Assembly: GCA_900550815.1 (NCBI GenBank)
Contig: URTW01000128.1
Coordinates: 1 to 5,961 of the forward strand
Direction: 5' to 3'
DNA: 5,961 nucleotides
From: an uncultured Collinsella sp.
GTDB lineage: Bacteria > Actinomycetota > Coriobacteriia > Coriobacteriales > Coriobacteriaceae
This document shows positions 1 through 5,208 of the stretch, in pieces. Below the pieces are notes generated by a model. It did no database searches, was not told where the DNA came from, and worked only from the letters and a program-made list of their open reading frames with translations. Position 1 is the first letter of the stretch. Each line of letters begins with the position of its first letter. The translations under genes were made by a program, and so were the position numbers.

Positions 1-70
1 ATTTAGGGGTATCCGTCCCGGCGGCTTCCCCAGGCACCCGATCTTGCCGTGCTAACCATCGTTTGCGTAC
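1..70 (+). promoter_or_regulatory. Probable c-di-AMP (ydaO/yuaA) riboswitch, 3' half only
   Basis: These bases resemble the 3' portion of the ydaO/yuaA class, which binds cyclic di-AMP. Seen directly: AGGGGTATCC at 5-14, CCCC at 28-31 able to pair with GGGG at 6-9, GCACCCGATC at 34-43, GCTAACC at 51-57 and TCGTTTGCG at 59-67. From memory of the family, the aptamer 3' side reads roughly AGGGATACC, then CCC, then GCACCCGA(TCCG)ACAGCTAACC, then TCGCAGGCG in actinobacterial members. Order and spacing agree, but the usual ACAGCTAAC appears here as CCGTGCTAAC. The 5' half (the partner of the closing stem and the GGGGTGAATC-type region) would lie before base 1, so the call cannot be completed from this window. 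The next gene on this strand is nanK at 192. A 6S-like RNA or a miniature inverted-repeat element are alternatives. Confidence 0.55.
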
Positions 71-119
71 CAAAGTACGCGGCGCTTCTCTTTCACGGCA
101 ACCTCGGGCACCTGGGAAA
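26..119 (+). repeat. Imperfect inverted repeat with apical hairpin (likely expression platform)
   Basis: Bases 26-51 and 94-119 are inverted repeats matching at 21 of 26 positions. They include uninterrupted runs of 8 bp (44-51 with 94-101), 5 bp (37-41 with 104-108) and 6 bp (29-34 with 111-116). The arms enclose a symmetric 13/13-base unpaired region (52-64 and 81-93) and a perfect 6-bp hairpin, GCGTAC-CAAA-GTACGC, at 65-80. The left arm is the segment that looks like the riboswitch 3' strand, and 65-70 probably overlaps the closing stem. Forming this rod would therefore break the aptamer, as expected for a ligand-controlled switch. No T-run follows 119, so the rod itself is not an intrinsic terminator. 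A weaker hairpin (128-151) and a six-T run (167-172) lie further downstream. Confidence 0.6.
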
Positions 120-179
120 CCTTTACTAAGTTGCGGCGATAACACCGCCTTCATTTCCTGTAGTTGTTTTTTATCTCCT

Positions 180-185
180 AAGGAG
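180..185 (+). promoter_or_regulatory. Ribosome binding site that sets the nanK start
   Basis: AAGGAG lies 6 bases before the ATG at 192. It decides this start over the in-frame TTG at 63, which would add 43 residues translated from the riboswitch-like leader. The site sits in a small inverted repeat, TCTCCT-A-AGGAGA (174-186). The single-base centre is too tight for these arms to form a hairpin with each other. Confidence 0.85.
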
Positions 186-191
186 AGCGAC

Positions 192-1157
192 ATGGAGAAC
201 AAGTACGTCTGCTCTGTCGATATCGGCGGAACTAAGATCGCGACTGCCATCATGGAGTACCCGGCTGACGGTAGTGTGCCCCATCCCGTTTTTGAGGCCG
301 AGGTTCCTACCGAGGCCCAGGAGGGCGGCGAGGCCGTCTTCCAGCGTATCGAGGCGTCCATCAAGGCTGCTCTCGAGGCGAATCCCGATGTCGAGGTCCT
401 TGGCGTCGGTATCGGTGCCGCCGGCGTCGTCGATCCCAAGACGGGCGCCATCGCGTATGCCAACGAGATCATGCCCGGCTGGTCCGGCGTTCAGTTGGGG
501 CCGCGTCTGCGCGAGGACCTCGGTCTTCCCGTTGCCGTTGTAGGCGACGTGCAGGCTCATGCTCTGGGCGAGGCCCACTGGGGCGTCGGCAAGGGCAAGT
601 TCTCCGTCTTGTGTCTTGGCATCGGTACGGGCATCGGCGGCGCATATGTCGAGAACGGCCGCGTGATGCAGGGCTTCCATGGTGCTGCCGGCCATATGGG
701 CCACATCGAGTGCTCGGCTGCCGCCGGCATTCCCTGCGCCTGCGGGCGTTCCGGCCATCTGGAGTCGGTTGCTTCGGGCACTTCCATTGGTCGAATGTAC
801 GATGAGCGTTTTGGCCGCGTCGACCCCAGCCGTCCTTCGGTCGGTCGCGATGTGAACGACCTGTGCCGTGCGGGCGACGCAAAGGCGACCGAGGTCATCC
901 ATGACGCCGGCTTTGCGCTGGGGGCCAGCTTGGGCTCGCTCGCTAACATCCTGGACCCTGAGGTCATCGTGCTTTCGGGCGGCGTGATTCACCAAGGTCC
1001 CGATTGGCGTTCGCAGACGTGGAAGGATTCGGTGCACGAGGGCTATGCCAGCCAGGCGCTCGATCCGCTTCAGAACACACCGATCCTCATCGGTTCTCTG
1101 GAGGGCGATGCTCCGCTCATCGGTGCCGCTGAGCATCTTCTTGCCTCGTTGAAGTAA
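192..1157 (+). CDS. nanK: ROK-family sugar kinase, probable N-acetylmannosamine kinase
   Basis: This cytoplasmic kinase would phosphorylate ManNAc at C6 using ATP, giving ManNAc-6-P for the epimerase encoded next door. From the ATG at 192 the protein has 321 residues, a normal ROK length. The N-terminal phosphate-binding motif is DIGGTK at 10-15. The probable catalytic aspartate is D119 in GDVQAHALGE (the usual family form is NDANAAALGE). A glycine-rich LGIGTGIGG lies at 142-150, and the ROK signature and zinc site lie at about 164-196. That signature reads AGHMGH (166-171) where glucokinases have AGEIGH; as I recall, E. coli NanK also has AGHxGH. Zinc ligands would be H171, C182, C184 and H189, the last in place of the usual third cysteine. 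The start is fixed by AAGGAG at 180-185. The adjacent nanE supports ManNAc as substrate. Glucose or another hexose cannot be excluded from sequence alone. No nanA or transporter gene is in view. Confidence 0.78.
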   Translation: MENKYVCSVDIGGTKIATAIMEYPADGSVPHPVFEAEVPTEAQEGGEAVFQRIEASIKAALEANPDVEVLGVGIGAAGVVDPKTGAIAYANEIMPGWSGVQLGPRLREDLGLPVAVVGDVQAHALGEAHWGVGKGKFSVLCLGIGTGIGGAYVENGRVMQGFHGAAGHMGHIECSAAAGIPCACGRSGHLESVASGTSIGRMYDERFGRVDPSRPSVGRDVNDLCRAGDAKATEVIHDAGFALGASLGSLANILDPEVIVLSGGVIHQGPDWRSQTWKDSVHEGYASQALDPLQNTPILIGSLEGDAPLIGAAEHLLASLK

Positions 1158-1173
1158 ACGTATCTGCCGTAGG

Positions 1174-1204
1174 AGCCTCCCGAGACAACACGCCTCGGGA
1201 GGCT
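1174..1204 (+). terminator. Strong intercistronic hairpin between nanK and nanE
   Basis: A perfect 11-bp stem pairs 1174-1184 (AGCCTCCCGAG) with 1194-1204 (CTCGGGAGGCT) around a 9-base loop. It lies 16 bases after the nanK stop and 23 bases before the nanE start. Only GTTCTG follows, so the U-tract of an intrinsic terminator is missing. A partial terminator, a processing or stabilising hairpin that sets different nanK and nanE levels, or a Rho-assisted stop are all possible. The nanE ribosome binding site (1212-1217) lies 7 bases downstream and is not part of the stem. Confidence 0.6.
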
Positions 1205-1227
1205 GTTCTGAGAAAGGTTGCAGCCTT

Positions 1228-1914
1228 ATGACCGTCGATCCTTTGATTCAATCCCTGAAGGGTAAGCTCGTCGTGAGCGTTCAGGCGTATATGGGCGAGC
1301 CGCTTCGTACGCCCGAGACCATGGCTCAAATGTCTCGTGCTTGCGAGCTCGGCGGCGCCGCCGCCATTCGCTGCCAGGGCCTTGCCGACATTGCCGCCAT
1401 TAAGGGTCGCTGTGAGGTTCCTGTTATTGGCCTGTGGAAGGATGGGCACGAGGGCGTTTACATCACGCCGACGCTGCGTCACGCTCGAGCCTGCGTTGCT
1501 GCGGGTGCCGATATCGTGGCGATCGACGCCACCGATCGTCCGCGTCCCGACGGCAAGTCGGTCGAGGATACTTTCCGTCCGCTGCACGAGGAGGGCGTGC
1601 TCCTGATGGCCGACTGTGCCACCATCGAGGATATTCGTCGTGCTGTTGACATGGGCTTCGACCTGGTGTCCACCACGCTGTCTCATGGTGTTGCCGCTAT
1701 CGATTGCACCATGGCCGACGGTCCCGATCTGCCGCTCCTGCGCCAGGCGACTGAGGAATTCCCCGGCCTTCCCATCATTTGCGAGGGTCGCGTGCATACG
1801 CCCGAGGAGGCTCGCGCTGCGATCGATGCTGGCGCCTGGGCCGTTGTCGTCGGCACCGCCATCACGCACCCCACGAGTATTACGAGTTGGTTCAAGGCTG
1901 CGCTTGAGGCGTAA
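1228..1914 (+). CDS. nanE: N-acetylmannosamine-6-phosphate 2-epimerase
   Basis: This enzyme converts ManNAc-6-P to GlcNAc-6-P by epimerisation at C2, the step that brings ManNAc or sialic-acid carbon into the amino-sugar pool. The 228-residue length is typical of the family, which folds as a single TIM barrel. Family motifs appear in order: LVVSVQAYMGEPL (14-26), IRCQG (47-51), GLWKDGHEGVYITPT (68-82), DATDRPRPDG (100-109), LLMADCAT (125-132), STTLS (148-152), EGRVHTPEEA (186-195) and VVVGTAITHP (206-215), the last being the phosphate-binding end. By analogy with the characterised clostridial enzyme, K71 and E186 should be the catalytic lysine and glutamate. The ribosome binding site GAAAGG (1212-1217) is 10 bases upstream of the ATG. 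It follows nanK on the same strand and is probably co-transcribed with it, subject to the hairpin between them. The assignment is firm. Confidence 0.93.
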   Translation: MTVDPLIQSLKGKLVVSVQAYMGEPLRTPETMAQMSRACELGGAAAIRCQGLADIAAIKGRCEVPVIGLWKDGHEGVYITPTLRHARACVAAGADIVAIDATDRPRPDGKSVEDTFRPLHEEGVLLMADCATIEDIRRAVDMGFDLVSTTLSHGVAAIDCTMADGPDLPLLRQATEEFPGLPIICEGRVHTPEEARAAIDAGAWAVVVGTAITHPTSITSWFKAALEA

Positions 1915-1941
1915 GACAGGCCTCGTATCCGCTCGGGGCGG

Positions 1942-1947
1942 TATACT
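1942..1947 (+). promoter_or_regulatory. Possible -10 box of a rapZ promoter
   Basis: TATACT matches the -10 consensus at five of six positions and lies 27 bases past the nanE stop. No convincing -35 hexamer exists at 16-18 bases upstream (that position reads GGCCTC), and there is no extended -10 TG. If used, transcription would start near 1954 and the leader would contain the terminator-like hairpin at 1966-2002. Confidence 0.35.
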
Positions 1948-1965
1948 CAATATAGGCAATTGACC

Positions 1966-2002
1966 GCGCGGGATCCGGGTTGCTGGGTCCCGCGCTTGTT
2001 TT
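1966..2002 (+). terminator. Terminator-like hairpin upstream of rapZ
   Basis: GCGCGGGA (1966-1973) pairs perfectly with TCCCGCGC (1988-1995). The stem extends inward by T1974-G1987 and two C-G pairs, giving 11 bp around an 8-base loop (1977-1984). TTGTTTT (1996-2002) follows at once. This looks like an intrinsic terminator 51 bases after nanE and would end nan transcripts. It finishes just two bases before the GGGAGG ribosome binding site of rapZ, so it could also attenuate transcripts started at the -10-like box at 1942. Confidence 0.65.
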
Positions 2003-2015
2003 CGGGAGGCAGCAC

Positions 2016-2936
2016 ATGCAAAAGGGAGATGCCATGGATGCGGCGGAGCGCTCGGAGCGCATCCCCGATATCGTCATCATCACCGGAATGTCCGGATCGG
2101 GCCGCACACAGGCCATGCACGTGTTCGAGGACATGGGCTATTTTTGTATCGATAACCTGCCTCCGCGTCTCATCGCCCAGCTTGCCGAGCTCGTCGGCAT
2201 CAATACGGGCGTGGGCAGGCATCTCGCCGTCACCTGCGATTTGCGTAGCCAAGGACTGTTTGACGAGTTGCTCGATGCGGTCGCCGCGCTCGAAGAGCGC
2301 GAGATGAGCTGCGACATCGTGTTCCTGGAGGCTTCTGACGAGGTGCTGATTCGTCGCTACAGCGAAAATCGCCGCCGTCATCCCATTGCCAAGCCGGGGG
2401 AGACTACGGCCGATGCCATTCAGCGCGAGCGCCTTCAGCTTCAGGGCGTGCGCGACCGAGCCGATATGATTATCGACACGAGCCGTCTGCGCACCTCTGC
2501 GCTGCGCAACAAGCTACGTATGGCATTTTCCGAGCTGTCCGACCAGCAGCTCATGGACGTCCACGTGTTCTCGTTTGGCTTTAAGCACGGCATGCCCGTC
2601 GAGGCGGACATTATGATCGACGTCCGCTTCCTGCCTAATCCGTTCTACGATCCCGAGATGCGCACGATGACCGGTCTCGATAAAAAGGTCTCCGATTTTG
2701 TTCTGGACCATCCCAAGACGCAGGAGTTTTGGAAGGCTTGGACACAGCTGCTCGATACGGTGATGCCGGGCTATATCGCGGAGGGTAAGCCGCAGCTTTC
2801 TATCGCCATCGGCTGCACGGGCGGCCAGCACCGCAGCGTTGCCATTGCCGCGGCCACGGCCCGTTACCTGGAAGGCGCTCAGTATCATGTGAGCATCTCC
2901 CACCGCGACCTGTCGCGCGCCAACACGAAGGCATAG
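2016..2936 (+). CDS. rapZ: RapZ/YvcJ family nucleotide-binding protein
   Basis: RapZ proteins are P-loop nucleotide-binding proteins. In E. coli, RapZ senses GlcN-6-P and directs RNase E to the GlmZ sRNA, controlling glmS. Gram-positive YvcJ hydrolyses NTPs and its target is less clear. From the start used here the protein has 306 residues (family usually about 285-300). Walker A is GMSGSGRT (24-31), then the family block GYFCIDNLPP (41-50), DIVFLEAS (100-107) and RRYSENRRRHP (113-123). The C-terminal domain keeps DVRFLPNPF (202-210), MTGLDK (218-223) and IGCTGGQHRSVAI (265-277), the region tied to sugar-phosphate sensing in E. coli. Two in-frame starts each have a good ribosome binding site: ATG 2016 (GGGAGG, spacer 6) and ATG 2034 (AAGGGAG, spacer 5; 300 residues). 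The first is chosen for its slightly better site. whiA follows after 6 bases. Confidence 0.92.
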   Translation: MQKGDAMDAAERSERIPDIVIITGMSGSGRTQAMHVFEDMGYFCIDNLPPRLIAQLAELVGINTGVGRHLAVTCDLRSQGLFDELLDAVAALEEREMSCDIVFLEASDEVLIRRYSENRRRHPIAKPGETTADAIQRERLQLQGVRDRADMIIDTSRLRTSALRNKLRMAFSELSDQQLMDVHVFSFGFKHGMPVEADIMIDVRFLPNPFYDPEMRTMTGLDKKVSDFVLDHPKTQEFWKAWTQLLDTVMPGYIAEGKPQLSIAIGCTGGQHRSVAIAAATARYLEGAQYHVSISHRDLSRANTKA

Positions 2937-2942
2937 GCCTGC

Positions 2943-3872
2943 ATGTCGTTTACCGCCGAGGTGCGTGACGAGCTCGCGCGCTGCGAACCCGAATGTGAAT
3001 ACTGCGACTTGTCGACGCTTGCCGCCCTCACGCGCGTGAGCGGTACGCTCTCGCTTACCGGCTCTGGGCGGTATCGTTTGACGGTTGCGACTGAGACGGG
3101 AGCCGTCGCGCGCACGATGATCACGCTGACGCATCGCATCCTTAAGCTCAAAACGGAGTTCACCGTCCGTAAATCTGTATTGCATAAGGTTCGAAACTAC
3201 CTCATCACCTTGCCTGATCAGCCAGACCTGGATAAGGCCTTGGTTCTGCTGGGCATCCTCGACCGTAGGGGAGGACTTGTCGCCGGCGTACCCCGACATA
3301 TCGTTGCCCGTCCCTGCTGTAGACTTGCCTATATCCGCGGCGCGCTCATCGCGGGCGGGTTCGTGGCCGATCCGCGCGGCGACTTTCACTTGGAGATCGC
3401 GGTGCAGGGCGAGCAATATGCCAAGGGGCTTTGCGACCTGTTGGAGCAGAATGGGGTCCACGCGCGTGTTAATGCACGGCGGGGGTCATATGCCGTGTAC
3501 ATTAAGAGCGCCGAGGAAATCGAGCATCTATTAAAGCTGATTGGCGCCAAGCGCAGCGTTGCCGAGATTGAGGAGGCGCGCGCGGTCAAGTTGGTTAAGA
3601 ACGATGTGAACCGTCGCGTGAACGCCGAGCTCGCCAACCAGACCAGAAGTGCGGGTGCCGCCCAGCATCAGCTTGCGCTTATCGATGAGCTCGAGCAGCG
3701 AGGCCTTCGCGATGCGCTTCCGGATGCCTTGGCGGTCTTTTGCGACCTGCGCGAGCGCTATCCCGATCTTTCGCTGCGTGATTTAGGGGAGATGGCTGAC
3801 CCTCCCTTGTCGAAGTCGGCCCTCTACCATCGTGTTTTACGGCTTGAAAAGCTCATTGAAGCAAACAGGTAG
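2943..3872 (+). CDS. whiA: DNA-binding protein WhiA (sporulation regulator family)
   Basis: WhiA is a conserved Gram-positive DNA-binding protein that regulates sporulation septation genes with WhiB in Streptomyces and affects division and chromosome segregation in Bacillus. The 309 residues are family length. The N-terminal part is the LAGLIDADG-endonuclease-like fold that has lost nuclease function in this family; its hallmark is CCRLAYIRGALIAGG (125-139). Next come KNDVNRRVNAELANQTR (219-235) and a C-terminal helix-turn-helix, with LSLRDLGEMADPPLSKSAL (276-294) continuing to HRVLRLEKLIE. The ATG at 2943 is 6 bases after the rapZ TAG. A GAAGG site (2927-2931, spacer 11) lies inside the rapZ end, so translation is probably coupled. 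The organism type suggested here does not sporulate, so a division or metabolic role is more likely. yvcK, the usual gene between rapZ and whiA, is absent. Confidence 0.93.
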   Translation: MSFTAEVRDELARCEPECEYCDLSTLAALTRVSGTLSLTGSGRYRLTVATETGAVARTMITLTHRILKLKTEFTVRKSVLHKVRNYLITLPDQPDLDKALVLLGILDRRGGLVAGVPRHIVARPCCRLAYIRGALIAGGFVADPRGDFHLEIAVQGEQYAKGLCDLLEQNGVHARVNARRGSYAVYIKSAEEIEHLLKLIGAKRSVAEIEEARAVKLVKNDVNRRVNAELANQTRSAGAAQHQLALIDELEQRGLRDALPDALAVFCDLRERYPDLSLRDLGEMADPPLSKSALYHRVLRLEKLIEANR

Positions 3873-3917
3873 GTTAAAGTATCGACTTATATACGGATTT
3901 AGCTGCTATTTTATTCT

Positions 3918-3934
3918 TTAAAGCGTTTTAACGC
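3918..3934. promoter_or_regulatory. Overlapping palindromes, possible operator
   Basis: TTAAA-GCGT-TTTAA (3918-3931) overlaps GCGTT-TT-AACGC (3923-3934), so two 5-bp inverted repeats share bases. The first matches 8 of the 10 fixed positions of the Bacillus catabolite-response element TGnAAnCGnTnnCA, with T for G at position 2 and A for C at position 13. It lies 54 bases upstream of the proposed gap -10. A LacI/GalR-type operator is possible, but the sequence is AT-rich and short, so chance is a real alternative. Confidence 0.3.
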
Positions 3935-3937
3935 AAA

Positions 3938-3980
3938 TTTGATTTTCAATTTCGAGCATTCTCGTGAAATTCAAGTCAAA
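3938..3980 (+). repeat. Long imperfect hairpin upstream of gap
   Basis: The inner stem pairs 3948-3956 (AATTTCGAG) with CTCG 3961-3964 and AAATT 3967-3971, leaving a two-base TG bulge and a CATT loop. The outer stem pairs 3938-3945 with 3973-3980 (8 bp, one G-T). A small internal loop at 3946-3947/3972 separates them. It lies 65 bases after whiA and covers the proposed gap -35. The following run is A rather than T, so it is not a canonical + strand terminator. It could be a whiA 3' hairpin or an operator site controlling gap. Confidence 0.5.
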
Positions 3981-3993
3981 AAAAAGGTATATT
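3964..3993 (+). promoter_or_regulatory. Probable gap promoter
   Basis: TATATT (3988-3993) is a good -10 box. GTGAAA (3964-3969) matches TTGACA at four of six positions with an 18-base spacer that contains an A-rich run (3978-3985). Transcription would start near 4000, giving a leader of about 65 bases. A dedicated promoter fits the very different codon bias of gap compared with whiA. Confidence 0.5.
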
Positions 3994-4012
3994 AGGCGAG
4001 TGGTTAGTTTGT

Positions 4013-4049
4013 GGGCCTCAACGGCAGGCGCTGTAGCTTGCGGGGGCCT
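4013..4049 (+). repeat. Possible hairpin in the gap leader
   Basis: Bases 4013-4019 (GGGCCTC) can pair with 4043-4049 (GGGGCCT) in 7 bp including two G-T pairs. A weak inner GCA/TGC pairing (4024-4026 with 4039-4041) is possible. The element ends 4 bases before the gap ribosome binding site, so it could modulate translation or mRNA stability. Support is modest. Confidence 0.3.
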
Positions 4050-4065
4050 TACGAAAGGAGACACA

Positions 4066-5091
4066 ATGGCAGTAAAGGTTGCTATTAACGGCTTCGGTCG
4101 CATCGGTCGTCTGGCCTTCCGTCAGATGTTCGGTCATGAGGGCTCCGAGATCGTCGCTATCAACGACCTCACCTCTCCCGATATGCTCGCTTACCTGCTG
4201 AAGTACGACTCCACGCAGGGCAACTATGCTCGCGATCACGAGGTCGTTGCTGGCGAGGATTCCATCACCGTTGACGGCAAGGAGATCAAGATCTACAAGG
4301 AGGCCGACGCCAACAACCTGCCTTGGGGCGACCTCGACGTCGACGTCGTTCTCGAGTGCACCGGCTTCTACACCAGCAAGGCTAAGGCTCAGGCCCACAT
4401 CAACGCTGGCGCCAAGAAGGTCGTCATCTCCGCTCCGGCCGGCAGCGATCTGCCCACCATCGTGTACAACGTCAACCATGAGACGCTGACCGCTGAGGAC
4501 AACATCATCTCCGCTGCTTCCTGCACCACCAACTGCCTCGCCCCGATGGCCAAGGGTCTGAACGACTTCGCTCCCATCGTGTCCGGCATCATGACCACCA
4601 TTCACGCCTGGACTGGCGACCAGATGCCGCTCGACGGCCCGCAGCGCAAGGGCAACAAGCGTCGTAGCCGCGCCTGCGCCGTCAACATCGTCCCCAACAC
4701 CACTGGTGCTGCCAAGGCTATCGGCCTGGTTCTCCCCGAGCTCAACGGTAAGCTCATCGGTGCCGCCCAGCGCGTCCCGACGCCGACCGGCTCCATCACC
4801 AACCTCTACGCTGTCGTTGACAAGAAGGTCACCGTCGACGAGGTCAACGCTGCTATGAAGGCCTACGCTGCCACCATCTCCGAGACCTTCGGTTACAACG
4901 AGGACGACATCGTCTCCACCGACATCATCGGCGAGACCCACGGCTCCATCTTCGACGCCACTCAGACCATGTGCTCTGACCTCGGCAACGGCCAGACCCT
5001 CGTTCAGGTCACCTCTTGGTACGACAACGAGAACTCCTACACCTCTCAGATGGTCCGCACCATCAAGTACTTCGAGAAGTTCGTTGCTTAA
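4066..5091 (+). CDS. gap: Type I glyceraldehyde-3-phosphate dehydrogenase
   Basis: This cytoplasmic tetrameric enzyme oxidises glyceraldehyde-3-phosphate with phosphate to 1,3-bisphosphoglycerate, the substrate exchanged with the PGK encoded next. The 341 residues are full length. The Rossmann fold begins with [13 protein letters not shown] (7-19). D34 in INDLTS (32-37) points to NAD rather than NADP. The catalytic cysteine is C153 in SCTTNCLAP (152-160) and the partner histidine H180 in [10 protein letters not shown] (177-186). The S-loop and phosphate regions continue through [15 protein letters not shown] (206-220), and WYDNENSY is at 318-325. The ATG at 4066 has AAAGGAG at 4054-4060 with a 5-base spacer. 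The upstream in-frame ATG at 3964 would add 34 unrelated basic residues and overlaps the promoter, so it is rejected. Codons are strongly biased (ATC, GTC, CTC, ACC, AAG, GAG), as expected for an abundant enzyme. Confidence 0.97.
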   Translation: MAVKVAINGFGRIGRLAFRQMFGHEGSEIVAINDLTSPDMLAYLLKYDSTQGNYARDHEVVAGEDSITVDGKEIKIYKEADANNLPWGDLDVDVVLECTGFYTSKAKAQAHINAGAKKVVISAPAGSDLPTIVYNVNHETLTAEDNIISAASCTTNCLAPMAKGLNDFAPIVSGIMTTIHAWTGDQMPLDGPQRKGNKRRSRACAVNIVPNTTGAAKAIGLVLPELNGKLIGAAQRVPTPTGSITNLYAVVDKKVTVDEVNAAMKAYAATISETFGYNEDDIVSTDIIGETHGSIFDATQTMCSDLGNGQTLVQVTSWYDNENSYTSQMVRTIKYFEKFVA

Positions 5092-5128
5092 TTTAGCTTT
5101 TAACGAATAGCTCGTTGAGCGTCTAAAG

Positions 5129-5175
5129 AAGGGCGCGGCCTTATAGGGCTTACACCCTAGGGTCGCGCCCTTTTT
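5129..5175 (+). terminator. Intrinsic terminator after gap
   Basis: GGGCGCG (5131-5137) pairs with CGCGCCC (5164-5170). AA/TT at 5129-5130/5171-5172 extends the stem outward and G-T, C-G, C-G extend it inward. A second stem, TAGGG (5144-5148) with CCCTA (5155-5159), caps it around a CTTACA loop, with a two-base bulge at 5142-5143. TTTTT (5171-5175) follows. This should end most gap transcripts before pgk, so pgk depends on read-through or its own start. Confidence 0.85.
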
Positions 5176-5185
5176 ATAAGAAATC

Positions 5186-5208
5186 GTCTGCCGTAATGGG
5201 AGGCAGAC
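5186..5208 (+). repeat. Hairpin in the gap-pgk intergenic region
   Basis: GTCTGCC (5186-5192) pairs perfectly with GGCAGAC (5202-5208) around a 9-base loop. It lies between the gap terminator and the pgk ribosome binding site (GAAAGG, 5215-5220). It could be a 5' stabilising hairpin, a processing site or an operator half-site pair. TATAAG at 5175-5180 might act as a -10 for pgk, but no good -35 is present. Confidence 0.5.

Noticed and set aside
1..130. 6S RNA or miniature inverted-repeat transposon
   Set aside because: The rod with central bubble is superficially 6S-like, but the apical stem is very short. No target-site duplication can be seen for a mobile element. The ydaO-like motif order explains the left arm better.
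63..191. Extended N-terminus of the ROK kinase from the TTG at 63
   Set aside because: The DIGGTK motif belongs near residue 10, the ATG at 192 has an ideal ribosome binding site, and the extension translates structured leader RNA.
171..1136. 321-residue minus-strand ORF opposite nanK
   Set aside because: The plus-strand ROK kinase is unmistakable; the antisense product shows no motif.
1117..1959. 280-residue minus-strand ORF opposite nanE
   Set aside because: Antisense to a clear NanE reading frame and without motifs of its own.
2514..3461. 315-residue minus-strand ORF across the rapZ-whiA boundary
   Set aside because: It covers the coding DNA of two firmly identified plus-strand genes and resembles no family.
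3964..4065. 34-residue N-terminal extension of GAPDH from the ATG at 3964
   Set aside because: GAPDH starts a few residues before the NGFGRIGR motif. The extension covers the promoter, and AAAGGAG points to 4066.
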